The translations under genes were made by a program, and so were the position numbers. A stretch of 64,000 nucleotides of DNA, from positions 112,392,001-112,456,000 of the forward strand of contig CM032233.1 of the NCBI GenBank assembly GCA_019009955.1, written 5' to 3'. The notes under the pieces are model-generated. The model worked only from the letters and a program-made list of their open reading frames with translations, was not told where the DNA came from and made no database searches. This document shows, piece by piece, positions 53,011-64,000 of this stretch (position 1 is its first letter; each line of letters begins with the position of its first letter). The DNA comes from Riptortus pedestris. Lineage: Eukaryota; Arthropoda; Insecta; Hemiptera; Alydidae.

Positions 53011-53318
53011 AATAACACTTCTAGAATTTATTATTAAAAACGATTATTAAATCTTAATAAAAAAATCACTTTAATATTTAAAAGAACACATCTAGAATTT
53101 ATAATTAAAGACGATTATCAAATCATAATAATAAAAAATCATTTTATTAATTAAAATGGCACTTCTAGAATTTATAATTAAAGCCGATTATTAAATCTTA
53201 ATAAAAAATCACTTTATTAATTAAAATGGCACTTCTAGGATTTATAACTGAAGACGATTATTAAATCATAATAATAAAGAAAAAACTTTATTATTTAAAA
53301 TAACGCTTCTGGAATATG

Positions 53319-53976
53319 GCCTAGCCAGTGGGTATAGGAAGCATAGCCCCTTTCTAAAGCCTGCCTGCTCGGTTGGTTTGAGGGTTTCCTCCTCTACAGA
53401 AATCTAAAAGGGATTTGAGAGTTACATTCTCTAACACCTTCGAGATATGTCAGAGGAGGCTAATGGGACGGCAGTGTTCGAGTTGGGAGCCGTTTTTGTT
53501 GGGCATTAAGAGCGGAACAACAATGGCATGCTTCCACTGCGCTGGGAAGTGACGGAGTCGGAGGCAGGAGTTGAGGAGATGGCAAAGGTAGTTTGAGACT
53601 TCCGTGGAAGCTGGCGCAGGAGTACATATTGCACTCTGCCCAGACCAGGAAATTTACCTCCCTTGGTGCGGCGGAGGATGGCATTGAGTTGCCTGGACGA
53701 TACAAACATGAAATTACTTTCACGTTCCATCGCCTCAGGTTCCTCGGCAAGGTTTGTGGTCCTGGACTGTGAGTCTGTTGACATATAAGTCGCGAGAGCC
53801 ACAGCCTGGTCCTTAGTGTTCATCACATGTTTGTCAGCTTCTAGGAGCACAGATCTCCTTTTGGTTACTCTGGTCTTTACCAGCTTCCAAAACTTGAGAT
53901 GGTCACCGTCTATGTTTCTGAGTGTTTCATGCCATTCCGCCGCACACTGGAGCGAGTGATAGGGCAAGCCGGACAT
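53319..53976 (-). pseudogene. Jockey-group RT, N-terminal part
   Basis: FWKLVKTRVTKRR, DQAVALATYM, SRQLNAILRRTKGGKFPGL, then in another frame FPAQWKHAIVVPLLMP and HCRPISLL, ISKVLENVTLKSLL and QAGFRKGL. These are RT fingers motifs up to the PEQFGFRKG-type motif. The alignment stops exactly at the C satellite edge, before motif A. Confidence 0.8.
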
Positions 53977-53984
53977 TCATTAAT

Positions 53985-54965
53985 ATCTCCGTTTCTACTG
54001 GTCCTAGAATATTGATTCTGGTGTCATTTTAAAGCACATCGAATACTCTATTGAACTACCCGATCAGCAATTTTTTAAGCAATTTTGCCAGATTCGATAT
54101 AACGGTAGGATGAATTTTAGATGTGTACATACAGATTATGTATCGCTTACTAAGTAGAGAATTGTGATTTGTAGACACATAATATCAACATATGTTTTAT
54201 AAATTTTTATTTTTTTAATAAATTGAAGTTCACAAACGCAATACTAAAATTGTAAACAAAAATATATCTAGAATACGATAAATGAATTTGCTTCCTTTAA
54301 TTACATTTATTCTTTTAATCAATAACGCTAACTTTAAACGGAGTTCACTTTATGACACCTTGGACCTTTTTAAAAGGACAGTAAAAATATTTAGACAAGA
54401 AAAATACGTATTTAACTATTTCTTCGAACGTGAATGGCGGAGTCAATTGCGTAGAGGAGGAGGCGTTTTAAACCGCACGTAGTTGGGAAAGGTCCACGGG
54501 AGGTATAATACGTCTTCCGCACCGAAAGTGTTAACACTAAAAGTAAATTATTTAATGAATAGACAAGATTAGGCAAGATCTGTCGACGTTGTAAATAAGA
54601 CAATATACTCCTAAAAGCATGCCAAGTGGTATTTTTTCCAAGCAAATATAAGCGATTTGCGAATTCAATTAAATAAAATTATTTTCAGCTCGATTTAAAA
54701 AAAAAAAATTAGAGGAATTTTAAAAACCTTTTGCGCCAGTTTTTGATTTGTTATAATACCCTTAATGTGTAATAAGAGTTCACGACGAATTTAATAAGCC
54801 AGGGCTTTTTTTAACATAGCAATTATAACCAGGCATTATGTAAAAACCATTGCAATAATATGGCTAAAAATCAATCTGCTCAATTGAAAAGGGTTTATGT
54901 GGTACTAACAATACAATCAAAATCCCAAATTAAAACTTTTATTTTTTCCCCCAATGTCCAACATT
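53985..54965. other. AT-rich insertion splitting the LINE
   Basis: About 980 bp of AT-rich DNA between RQWKTAHTGAIL (ends 54970) and EWHETLRNIDGDHLKFWKL (from 53943), which should be close neighbours in a jockey-group polyprotein. Its edges and family are unknown. It includes a GC-richer stretch at 54425-54530 ending in GTGTTAACAC. Confidence 0.55.
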
Positions 54966-55106
54966 ATTGAAGGATCGCTCCAGTGTGCGCCGTCTTCCAC
55001 TGTCTCATGAGGGAGCGGATTTGGGTTGTGAGGGAGTTTATGGCGGGACGTAGCGCAGGGTTGCCTTTACGGTGCCAATTGTTTTTAATGTTCTTTCTCT
55101 GGGCTA

Positions 55107-55990
55107 TTAGGGCGAGGATGTGTTTGGGGGTGTTTTCAGAGATGGGGGTAAGGGGGCGAATTTGGGAATTGCTGGGTCGGCGGCTTGTGTGATGAGTGTG
55201 GTGAACTCATTGATACTCTGTTTCAGGAGTTGGGCATCTCTGATGGGAGAGATTGCCGGGGTTGTCTCGTACATAATCGACTTGTATCGTTTCCAGTCGG
55301 CTTTATGAAACGAGTAGTTGGTCTTTTGGGTAACTGGGGGGCGGCCAAGCAGTTCATAAAGGACTGGTCGGTGGTCCGAAGTGACAAAGCCGAGTGCGGT
55401 GCACCTTGTCACGACGTGGGGGATGCGGGTTAATAGGAGGTTTATAGTAGACACTATGGTGGGGGAAGCTCTATATGTGTGGGCATTTGGCTGCACAACG
55501 GTGAAGGCTGTCCTCGTTATCGCTGTGCCGAACTTGGTGGCATAACTGTTATTCCAGGATGGATGTCTGGCATTCATGCCACCTATGACTAAATGATTTC
55601 TGTTATTCTGGGCTAGGCGTAACAGCTGTTGAAAGGGTTCGAATTTAGCTCTAGGCCTTCTATATAGGCCGGTCAGTAGATAAGTCCGGTTTGCTAGCTT
55701 AACAAGGAGTGTGACGATGTGGTATTGAGTCGCTATAGGTGCGATCAATGGGTCTATGACCTTATATGGCGTTCCATATTTCACTAATATGGCCACTCCG
55801 CCAAAAGTTTCGTTGGTCATATCGTCACGCACCGTGTTATAGCCGTGAACCCAGAAAGTATCCGTTGGATGGAGGTGTGTATCTGTAAGCACCGCAAGAG
55901 TGGGGGAGTAAAAGAGCTTCAAGCTCGGATTGGCGGCTGATTGCTCCATTCACATTGAAATTTAAAATGGAGTAAGGGCGGGTCATTTTT
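55107..55990 (-). pseudogene. APE-type endonuclease remnant
   Basis: Order of family motifs: ILNFNVNG (about 55970, another frame), LTDTHLHP, FGGVAILVK, LLTGLYRRP, VIGGMNARHPSWNN, INLLLTR and FVTSDHRPVLYEL. SDH is kept, but positions usually read as E-T-H, G-D-x-N and L-D-L have D, G and N in place of the catalytic acids, so it is inactive even apart from the frameshift. The frame continues to 54970 (RQWKTAHTGAILQ). Confidence 0.85.
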
Positions 55991-56037
55991 TGGACAGAGT
56001 ACCTTGAGTGATGTAATGAGACACGTGAGAAGTAACA

Positions 56038-57680
56038 TCATGTTCTCGAACATGTCTTTGAAATCCCCGAACCATTTGGGTGGGGTGTCAGGGTTGTGTG
56101 ATGTGTGGTATGTGGGTGGAGTGTGGCTGTTATTGGTGTGTTGGGCGGGGTCGGCGAATAGTGTGTGAGAGGCTGGGCTTCAAGGAGAGCAGGCGTTAGT
56201 GGAGGGGGCAGGGGGGCAGGGGCATACCTGCGGTTCCTATTGGCCCTACTGGCCTCTATACTTGTGGGCTGATATGTCACGAGCACGGGCTCTATGTCGT
56301 GCTTTAGGCCGTTAGGGTCACTTCTTTTGAGGCGACGGACGTCTAATAAGTCCGGGTGGTAGACGGCTGTTGCAATGTCGTCTAGGGAATAGGTCAAGGT
56401 AGGTCAAGCCCAAGTATTAAAAATTTATGATTTTTCTTGGTTCCTCTGGGGGCCTATTTGTAAAATTTATCTTCCCTATCGCGGAGGCGGAATAGAGAGA
56501 GGATGGCGTTATATGTGTTCATGTCTTCGGCCTGGACTTTAAGACTATCTCGGGTCTGGCGGATTGTAAATTTAGATGTCACGGACTGCTTGATATGGTT
56601 AGCGAGGGCCAACGGTTCGCATTCCTCCCTGTCAATTATTATGGGTGGTGGGGTGGGGGCTTTGCTAGCGGTTCATACAGGTTTCGGGTGGTAATTTGTG
56701 CCGGGGTAGGGGGAGCCGTTTGTTGAGTGTCCGATTTTTCGGGTCTTGCCTCGGGTTACCGTAATAAAACCATCGCTATCGACGGTTCTCTTTCGTTTGG
56801 GGAGGGGCTTGATATTTGACGTGTCTATTGAGGGGGCCTCTTGGACATCCATATTAGCGGGAGAGTTTGGGGGGGGGGGACTCGGCGGTCTTTTTGAGAT
56901 GGGAACGGATCTGATCGTCCGTTAGTTGCTGCTGAAAACCATCAAGAAGAAGCCTTACTTGAGGGTGGATTTCAGTTAGGTCTACCTCGGTGTAGACAGG
57001 GTCGGGGGAGAGGGGCGATTGGCCTTCCGAAGCCATGGGTGAGTCAGGGGAGAGTTGGTGGTGGTGGTCCTGATAAGGGCCGTTTGAGGTCATTGGTGTG
57101 TCAGGTACAGTAGGGGGGTAGTCTAGACCAAGGAGTCTCTCGGCTCTTACCTTAGCCGAGAGTTTGGCCTGATGGGTCCGCAAATAAACCCCGCCAGCTC
57201 CAATACCCTTGGCCTCCCGGGAGAAACGGCTAGGAAACGCCAGGGTTAGCTGAGGAATACTTCTACTTTCTTCTTCTCCCCCTCTTTTTCAGATTGTGCT
57301 CCTTCCTGTCCTCCGTCTCACGGTCCGGCTGGTGGTGTTTCTGGAGTCGGTTGTTTATCACATATGGTGCTGTCCTGATCCTGGGGTCCTGTCCTGGTTG
57401 AACTTTGAGGCCGGGTGCTCGGCCGTGTTGTAGTCCCTGCAACTCTTCCTCCTTCCCAATTATAACTAGGGAAGACACTTGTAATCAGGTGCGGTCTGGA
57501 GCCGTGTACTACGGTGAGCACAAGGTACCAAGTACCACAGCTCGAACTTTGTAGTACACTGTAGCTGGTAGAAGTTACCTTTTCGGCTGCTGGCTTGTCA
57601 ACGATCGGGGACAAAAGCTTTATACCTGCCACATTGTCCCGTTCTGGGCTTTCTTCAATTAATAATATAAATGTTGTCAT
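56038..57680 (-). pseudogene. Jockey-type Gag (ORF1) remnant
   Basis: Pro/Ser-rich N-terminal region (57183-56854, with LDGFQQQLTDDQIRSHLKK), then PPIIIDREECEPLALANHIK and KFTIRQTRDSLKVQAED, FRLRDREDKFYK, and KKNHKFLILGL (56690-56400), which together match the PRE_C2HC domain of jockey-group Gag proteins; then YSLDDIATAV and DVRRLKRSDPNG. Frames change several times and a TAG follows FYK. No CCHC knuckles were found after it. Confidence 0.75.
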
Positions 57681-57682
57681 TT

Positions 57683-58478
57683 ATAAATTCTAGAAGCGTG
57701 ATTTTAAATAATAAAGTGATTTTCTTATTATTGTGATTTAATAATCGTTTTTAATTATACATTTTAGAAGCGTTATTTTAAATAATAAAATGACTTTTCT
57801 TTTTATTATGATTTAATAATCATCTTTAATTATAAATTCTGGAAGTATTATTTTAATTATTAAAGTGAGTTTATTATTATTATAATTTAATAATCGTCTT
57901 TAATTATGAATTCTAGAAGTGCCATTTTAATTAATAAAGTGATTTTCTTTTTACTATGAATTAATAAACGATTTTAATTATAAATTCAAGAAGTTTTATT
58001 TTAAATAATAAAGTGACTTGTTTTTATTATTATGATTTAATAATCGTTTTTAATTATAAATTCTAGAAGTTTTATTTTAAATAATGAAGTGAATGTTTTT
58101 AATATTATGACTTAATAATCGTCTTTAATTATGAATTCTAGTAGTATTATTTTAAATATTAAAGTGAATTTTTTATTAAGATTTAATAATCGTTTTTAAT
58201 TATAAATTGTAGAAGTGTTATTTTAAATAATAAAGTGATTTGTTTTTATTATTATGATTTAATAATCGTTTATAATTATAAATTCTAGAAGTTTTATTTT
58301 AAATAATGAAGTGAATTTTATTATAATTATGATTTAATAATCGTTTTTAATTATAAATTGTAGAAGTGTTATTTTAAATAATAAAGTGTCTTTTTTTATT
58401 AAGATTTAATAATCGTTTTTAATTATAAATTGTAGAAGTGTTATTTTAAATAATAAAGTGATTTTCTTTTTACTATAC
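57683..58478 (-). repeat. Inverted C satellite array
   Basis: About 11 monomers of the same C unit as at 47945-53318 but in the opposite orientation (ATAATCGTTTTTAATTATAA; AATTCTAGAAGT). Together the two arrays form large inverted repeats round the LINE. Confidence 0.93.
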
Positions 58479-58483
58479 CGTAT

Positions 58484-58800
58484 AAAACGCCCAGGTATAT
58501 GCCTATGCTGATGACCTAGGGATATCCAGCATGACACTCAACCATATCCAAGCCCTTTCCTACGCCGAAGCCGCCTGCCAAGCCTTCTTTGATAGGCTCC
58601 GCGCCCGCAACATTTTAGTAAACCCGTCCAAAACCGACGCCCTAATCTTTTCGTTTCATAAACTCGCGTCGACTACCAAAACAATTCACCCTGAACGGTG
58701 CCCTCATCCCGATCTCTGCTACCATAAACTACTTAGGGGTACACGTGCAACGACATCTCCGATACTCAACACAGGATACTCAACACAGGAACATTGCCTC
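58484..58800 (+). pseudogene. Jockey-group RT piece with YADD motif
   Basis: VYAYADDLGISSM (motif C, 58500-58520), then AACQAFFDRLRARNILVN, PSKTDALIFSF (motif D/E region) and, after a frameshift near 58690, NGALIPISATINYLGVHVQR. This is the palm-to-thumb part that the - strand LINE lacks. Motifs A and B are absent from both pieces. Confidence 0.82.
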
Positions 58801-58879
58801 TTTAAGCCGGGGGCAAATTTATAAATTATAAAGCAAACAAATTTATGACTAATAACAAAGCATGACAATAAATTAAAAA

Positions 58880-59323
58880 AGTCCGTCACGCAGGGGCTCC
58901 GTAAACTAAGCAGATTTCCCACGTAAAGTTATACAATAGAGAAATTTCAGAATAGAGAGTCGAACAGTTACGGGAACGGCCGGAACTGACTCTTGACGGA
59001 AACTCACGACTAGACCCGAAGCTAGCCGATCTCATCTCAGAAGCTGAAAACAAAAATGCAAATATCTCGGTTAATATTCAAGATACAGAATAAATGTATA
59101 TAACATTATTTGTAGTACATTTAATTTGCAATTTTATTCTATATAATTTTTCGATCCGACGTATAGTAACGGAGATATTTTAAATTTTCGAAAATCCTCC
59201 CCTCTAAACCCCCCCTCCCACTGGTCCGATTTCAGCCATTAACGAACTTGATCTTTATTTTTACATAAAACGTTTAAATATCGAGTTTGGTAACGATGCT
59301 AGAGCGTTACCAGACAAATATAT

Positions 59324-59377
<54 letters not shown>

Positions 59378-60593
59378 TAGCTCAGATACCCGGCTTCGCC
59401 CGGGAAATCATTTGAGGCTCAATGGTGATGGTATTTTTTAGCAGGCTTTACATTGCACAATATTTTGACATTTACCCGTCCCAGTGTTTAGGATTGATAC
59501 CCGTCGTTGCCGGTGATTTGCTAATAATAGAATTATTTGTTCGATAATTCTTCACAGTCTTCAATATTTTTATATTTCCCGTTTCTTATACATGTAAATA
59601 TGGTGAATTTTTATTTCAGGCCTCCCTTATAACTCCCCTCCCGTTCGAACCTAAAAATTTTAATATAACTTATAATCATGGAAGAATTAATGCTAATTGA
59701 CATACCGAATTTGTTAAGTTCGGTTCAGCCGTTAGTGCCTGCTAAAGTTTTAACGTATAACTCATTTATACTTAGGTATACGACAAAAGTGTATATAACA
59801 AAAGTTACTCCAAATAACAAAATAAACAACTTTTGATATGTTTTTATTTGCGGAAAAACCAATAGGAAACGAAATATCGCTATTTTTAATTTCAGGCTTC
59901 CCTTATAACCCCCCTCCTGCCCGTACATAGAAATATTGGTATGGCTTATTATAATGAAGGCCTCACTGCTAATACACATACCGAGTTTTATTTAGTTCGG
60001 TTGAGTCTTTTTTTGGCAAATAATATTGTTGACTCCCGCTATAATGTTTAGCGTATAATGCATTTAAAATTCGGTATACGACAAAAGTGTATATAACAAA
60101 AGTTACTCTAAATAACAAAATAAACAACTTTTGTTATGTGCATATTTGCCGAAAAACCAATAGAAAACGAAATATCGATATTTTTAATTTCAGGCTTCCC
60201 TTATAACCCCCACTCCTGTTCGTCTCAGAGAAAATTAATATAGCCTAAAGTCTAAGTTGGGTTAGTAGTAATATACATACCAAGTTTCATAAAATTCGGT
60301 TCAGCCGTTTATGCGTGAAAAGGTAACAAACAAACAAACATACACGAAAGAAACAAAATGCAGATATGGTGTCTATGACATGTGAAACGAAAAGTTATTG
60401 TGAAATTTCGCGAAAAAAATCAATGTACAGACAGAGGTTACAATTTTATATATATATAGATATATATATAATTTTGAACGGACCTCATTTTCGTCATCTC
60501 CTGGGTAGGATCGATGGACATTTGAAGAAATTTTTCGAAACTCGCGTCATGAATACGACCTCAATAGCTGATTTCCCTTAAGGGAAATCTGCT
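58880..60593 (+). mobile_element. Composite element 1: B-left, A, B-right
   Basis: B start and left blocks (58880-59315), (TA)n (59316-59376), complete family A (59377-60445, with ~300-bp internal blocks and ACAAACAAACATACACG tail), a short (TA)n with GA interruption, and B-right (60470-60593) with the perfect hairpin end CCCTTAAGGGAAATCTGCT. Either A inserted in the TA tract of B, or the short B copies are deletion derivatives of this form. Confidence 0.85.
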
Positions 60594-61881
60594 AAAATGC
60601 ATGTTATATATTTAGAATGGTATTACGAATGTTAACGAAATTATTTTACTACATTTAATTATTAAATGGGTAGATTTTGTAAAATGCCTTCGTAGAAGTT
60701 TAGCTAATTTTATAGCGAATGTATTTTATAAGTCTAAATCATATTTAATACTATTTAAGGAAATTAATTGACATAATAGTAGTAAATTGTTTTTAGAAAA
60801 CAAAAATATTTGACGTATCCTATTATTACATGTAAATATTTAATGGATTGAAACAGATATGAAAACAGTTCAATGGATATAAATACATTCCATTTCGCTT
60901 ATTATGTTAATATTTGAATTATAATATATACACGCAGGCACACACACATACACATACATTCTATACTATGTACAAAAGTGGTATTCCTCTTGGCCATCGA
61001 TGGTTCAATAGGCGAAGTTCAAACCGTATCTTGATAGGTGAATGAAGGGAAACAATCGACCTGACGGTTTTCAATGGAAATAAAAATAGTGGTTGTATGT
61101 AAGAGTTTGGTCATAAGGAATGTGAAGATTTTGTAAGGCTGGATACAACGAAGGACATTCATTATTTTTCTACATATTTTTTATTCGAAGGATTTTGGGA
61201 GGTTTGGGACTCCTCTATACCTCAATTCCGTACGTCTACTATATATTGACTACAGAATAGTTGTGTAAATACGCAGTTTATATTTTATTGAATCTTGTGA
61301 GTGGTTATCAAAAAGTCTTTCATGGATTATAGTTTGTCTCTTAGTTTGCCATTTATTTATTGTTTGTTTTTCCAAATGTCTCCTTACGCATAACAGATAT
61401 AAGAAATTGTGTAGGAACATTTTTGTTTATCATAACATTATATATAAATTAAGTCCTAAGAAATTTTTTGACCAACTGCATTGGAACGGAAATATAGTTT
61501 ATGAATGTCAAACGAAATAATTTTAAATGAAGTACAGTCAAACATTTTGTTTACATACTTTAATAGGAGAACAAGGAAGTCGTTTTGGTTGGAATTATTT
61601 GTTTAAACCTTTTTTTCTACTAAGGCGAGATACACAAATATAGATGTCACACCGATTCTAGTAAAACGTCTCGCAAGAGTTCGCTGAATGATCTAATCTC
61701 GCCATCTATCATCTATTTCTTCCGTAGTAAGAAACCTATGTAAGCAGCAATTGAAATATAAGCTGGAGTTGACATTTTTAATGATTTAAGTTAGTTATTT
61801 AGAAGTTTAGTTAGCCAAAGTGAAAATTGGATGATTAGAAGTATGGGTTGACTGAAGGCTGTGAACAAAACAAAAATAAAA
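60594..61881. other. No recognised gene
   Basis: AT-rich spacer between the two composite elements, with a short CACACA run near 60950. No ORF or repeat family recognised. Confidence 0.5.
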
Positions 61882-62431
61882 AGTCCGTCACGCAGGGGCT
61901 GCGTAAACTAAGCAGCTTTCCCACGTGAAGTTTTACAATAGAGAAATCTGCCTAATAACAACTGTAGTAGTAAGAAACCTCTAAACCTAAAACATTATTT
62001 AGGGGGTAATAACCCAGTAGTTTCTAGCCCCAAAAAACAGTTAGCCTAACCTCTAAAGCTATTCACGAGGGACGAATACTTATGGAAACGGCCGCCAGAG
62101 CTCTCGTCGGAAAGTCCGAACAGCCTACTGGCGACCACACGCAGAATACAAATGCAAATATCTCGGTTAATATTCAAGATACAGAATACATGTATAGAAC
62201 AATATTTATAGTAAATTGAATTTGCAATAAGATTTATTCTATACAATTTTTCGATCCGACGCATAATAACGGAGATATTTCGAATTTTCAAAAATCCTCC
62301 CCTCTAAACCCCCCCTCCCACTAGTCCGATTTCAGCCATTAACGAACTTGATCTTCCTTTTTACATAAAACGATTAAATTCCGAGTTTGGTAACGATCAA
62401 ACAAAAATTGCGACCGCTAGAGCGTTAACAG

Positions 62432-62493
<62 letters not shown>

Positions 62494-63800
62494 TAGCTCA
62501 GATACCCGGCTTCGCTCGGGAATTCATTTGAGGCTGAATGGTGATGGTATTGTTTTTGCAAGGCTTTACTTTGCACAATATTTTGACATTTACCCATCCC
62601 AGTGTTTAGGGTTAATACCCGTCGTTTCTGTGGATTTGTTAACAATAAAATTATTTTTTTGTATGACTTCACTGTCCTCCATATTGTCATATTTCCCGTT
62701 TTCGGTGCATTATGCATAGATTTGAATTATTAAAGATAAAATATTAACATACATTTTGAATTAGTTTTTCCAAGTGAGGTACCTGGTAGTTCATATTTAA
62801 AAGAATTGTTGATCAAATTTCTCTAAATAACAAAATAAACAACTTTTGTTACGTGCATATTTGCCGAAACCCTAACAGTAAACGAAATATCACTATTTTT
62901 AATTTCAGGCCTCCCATATAACCCCCACTCCTGCCCGTCCCTAGAAATGTTAGTATGGCTTATTATAAGGAAGGCGTTAGTGCTAATACACATACCGATG
63001 TTTTATTTGGTTCGGTTAAGTCTTTTGTGCCAAATAATATTGTTGACTCCCGCTATAAATTTTTAGCGTATTACGCATTTACACTTCGGTATACGACGAA
63101 AGTGTATATAACAAAAAGTTACTCTAAATAACAAAGTAAAACCACTTTTGCTATGTGCATATTTACCGAAAAACCAATACGATACGAAATATCACTATTT
63201 TTAATTTCAGGCCTCCCATATAACCCCCACTCCTGCCCGTATCTAGAAATGTTAGTATGGCTTATGATAAGCAAGGCGTTAGTACTAATTCACATACCGA
63301 GTTTGGTTTAGTTCGGTTGAGTCTTTTGTGCCAAATAAAATTGTGGACTCCCTGTATAGTTTTTAGCGTATAACTCATTTATACTTCCGTATACGGCAAA
63401 AGTGCATATAATAAAAGTTACTCTAAATTACAAAATAAACAACTTTTGTAATGTGCATAATTGCCGTAAAAACAATAGGAAACGAAATATCGCTATTTTT
63501 AATTTCAGGCTTCCCTTATAACCCCCACTCCTGTTCGTCTCAGAGGATATTAATATAGCCTAAAGTCTAAGTTGGGGTAGTAGTAATATACATACCAAGT
63601 TTCATAAAATTCGGTTCAGCCGTTTATGCGTGAAAAGGTAACAAACAAACAAACAAACAAATAAACAAACAAACAAACAAACAGACACCAAAGAAACAAA
63701 ATGCAGTTATGGTGTCTATGACATGTGAAACGAAAAGTTATCGTGAAATTTCGCGAAAAAAATCAATGTACAGACAGAGGTTACAATTTTATATATATAT

Positions 63801-63864
<64 letters not shown>

Positions 63865-63982
63865 GAACGGACCTCATTTTCGTCATCTCCTGGGTAGGAT
63901 CGATGGACATTTGAAGAAATTTTTCGAAACTCGCATCATGAGTACGACCTCAATAGCTGATTTCCCTTAAGGGAAATCAGCT
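61882..63982 (+). mobile_element. Composite element 2: B-left, A, B-right
   Basis: Same architecture as 58880-60593: B-left (61882-62435), (TA)n, family A (62492-63790; three ~300-bp internal blocks and an (ACAA)n tail of about a dozen units), (TA)n at 63790-63859 with one GA interruption, and B-right with hairpin CCCTTAAGGGAAATCAGCT. The TA-GA-TA pattern after A is shared with composite 1, suggesting common descent of the composite and not two independent insertions. Confidence 0.87.
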
Positions 63983-64000
63983 AAAATCCGTGACACGGGT

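Larger units (their letters stand above)
47759..53318 (+). repeat. Higher-order satellite, ~2.33-kb period (segments D, C and B)
   Basis: Ordered as D, C, B1, D, C, B2, C, B3, D, C, B4, C. B1 to B3 is 2326 bp and B2 to B4 is 2339 bp; the two long units are nearly identical, with most differences in (TA)n length. C is a tandem monomer of about 67-75 bp around CTTCTAGAATTTATAATTAA and GACGATTATTAAATCATAAT. Identical chance ORFs at 50025-50228 and 52364-52567 follow from the duplication. Confidence 0.93.
53319..57680 (-). mobile_element. Decayed jockey-group LINE, 5' part, on the - strand
   Basis: Reading leftward: Gag (57680-56038), APE endonuclease (about 55990-54970), a ~1-kb foreign insertion, and the first part of RT (53976-53319). 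Each has stops and frame changes. Both ends meet C satellite arrays, and the RT catalytic core is missing here. A separate YADD piece lies on the + strand at 58484-58800. It is much GC-richer than the arrays around it. Confidence 0.85.

Noticed and set aside
47945..58478. Telomeric array (TART/HeT-A-like) because of a jockey-group LINE next to satellites
   Set aside because: No head-to-tail LINE stacking, no telomeric repeat such as TTAGG, and a host gene lies immediately beside the array.

Overview
The window is AT-rich eukaryotic nuclear DNA, most likely from an arthropod (probably an insect). The evidence is spliced genes with GT-AG introns of 0.1-7.7 kb, a dense load of insect-type transposable elements (R2-like, jockey-like and I-like LINEs, Ty3/gypsy, piggyBac, mariner-like MITEs), long (TA)n arrays and satellites. 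No tRNA, rRNA, CRISPR or bacterial-type operon was seen.

Only two host genes are convincingly present, and they lie tail to tail. UBE2F (NEDD8-conjugating E2) is on the + strand, with four coding exons between 14338 and 31119 encoding 181 residues with intact HPN and catalytic Cys. A REEP5/REEP6-type gene (ER membrane-shaping, TB2/DP1/HVA22 family) is on the - strand, with four coding exons between 47646 and 42920 encoding 174 residues. Both are interrupted by large introns and neither appears broken. A few weaker exon-like stretches (8963-9027, 36703-36825, 38024-38119) are flagged but unproven.

Layout. 1-4040 is a satellite of about 75 bp units; a decayed block of it reappears at 8436-8752, so 4.4 kb of nested repeats appears to have landed inside or beside it. 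9366-13640 holds a reverse-strand copy of repeat family B and a decayed R2-clade LINE with Myb, RT, CCHC and restriction-like endonuclease remnants. 14.3-31.1 kb is UBE2F, whose introns hold a family A repeat with a nested TTAA MITE, an internally deleted Ty3/gypsy element and two piggyBac elements. 31.1-42.9 kb is intergenic with a 26-bp minisatellite, an I-group LINE fragment, a TA-flanked MITE, a perfect 56-bp TTAA-bounded palindrome and a 718-bp piggyBac-type MITE. 42.9-47.65 kb is REEP5-like. 47.76-53.3 kb is a higher-order satellite (2.33-kb period) built from ~70-bp monomers (C), a promoter-proximal segment (D) and family B elements. 53.3-57.7 kb is a decayed jockey-group LINE on the - strand, followed by an inverted C array and, on the + strand, a separate RT piece with the YADD motif. 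58.88-60.59 and 61.88-63.98 kb are two copies of a composite element, B-left / (TA)n / family A / (TA)n / B-right.

The most unusual material is the two repeat families. Family B has inverted AGCAGATTTCCC ends, a 5' mini-hairpin, a central (TA)n and a 3' stem-loop, an architecture like non-autonomous Helentron (DINE-1/HINE) elements. Family A carries ~300-bp internal repeats and is almost always found inside (TA)n, including the (TA)n of B. The names A, B, C and D are local to this report.
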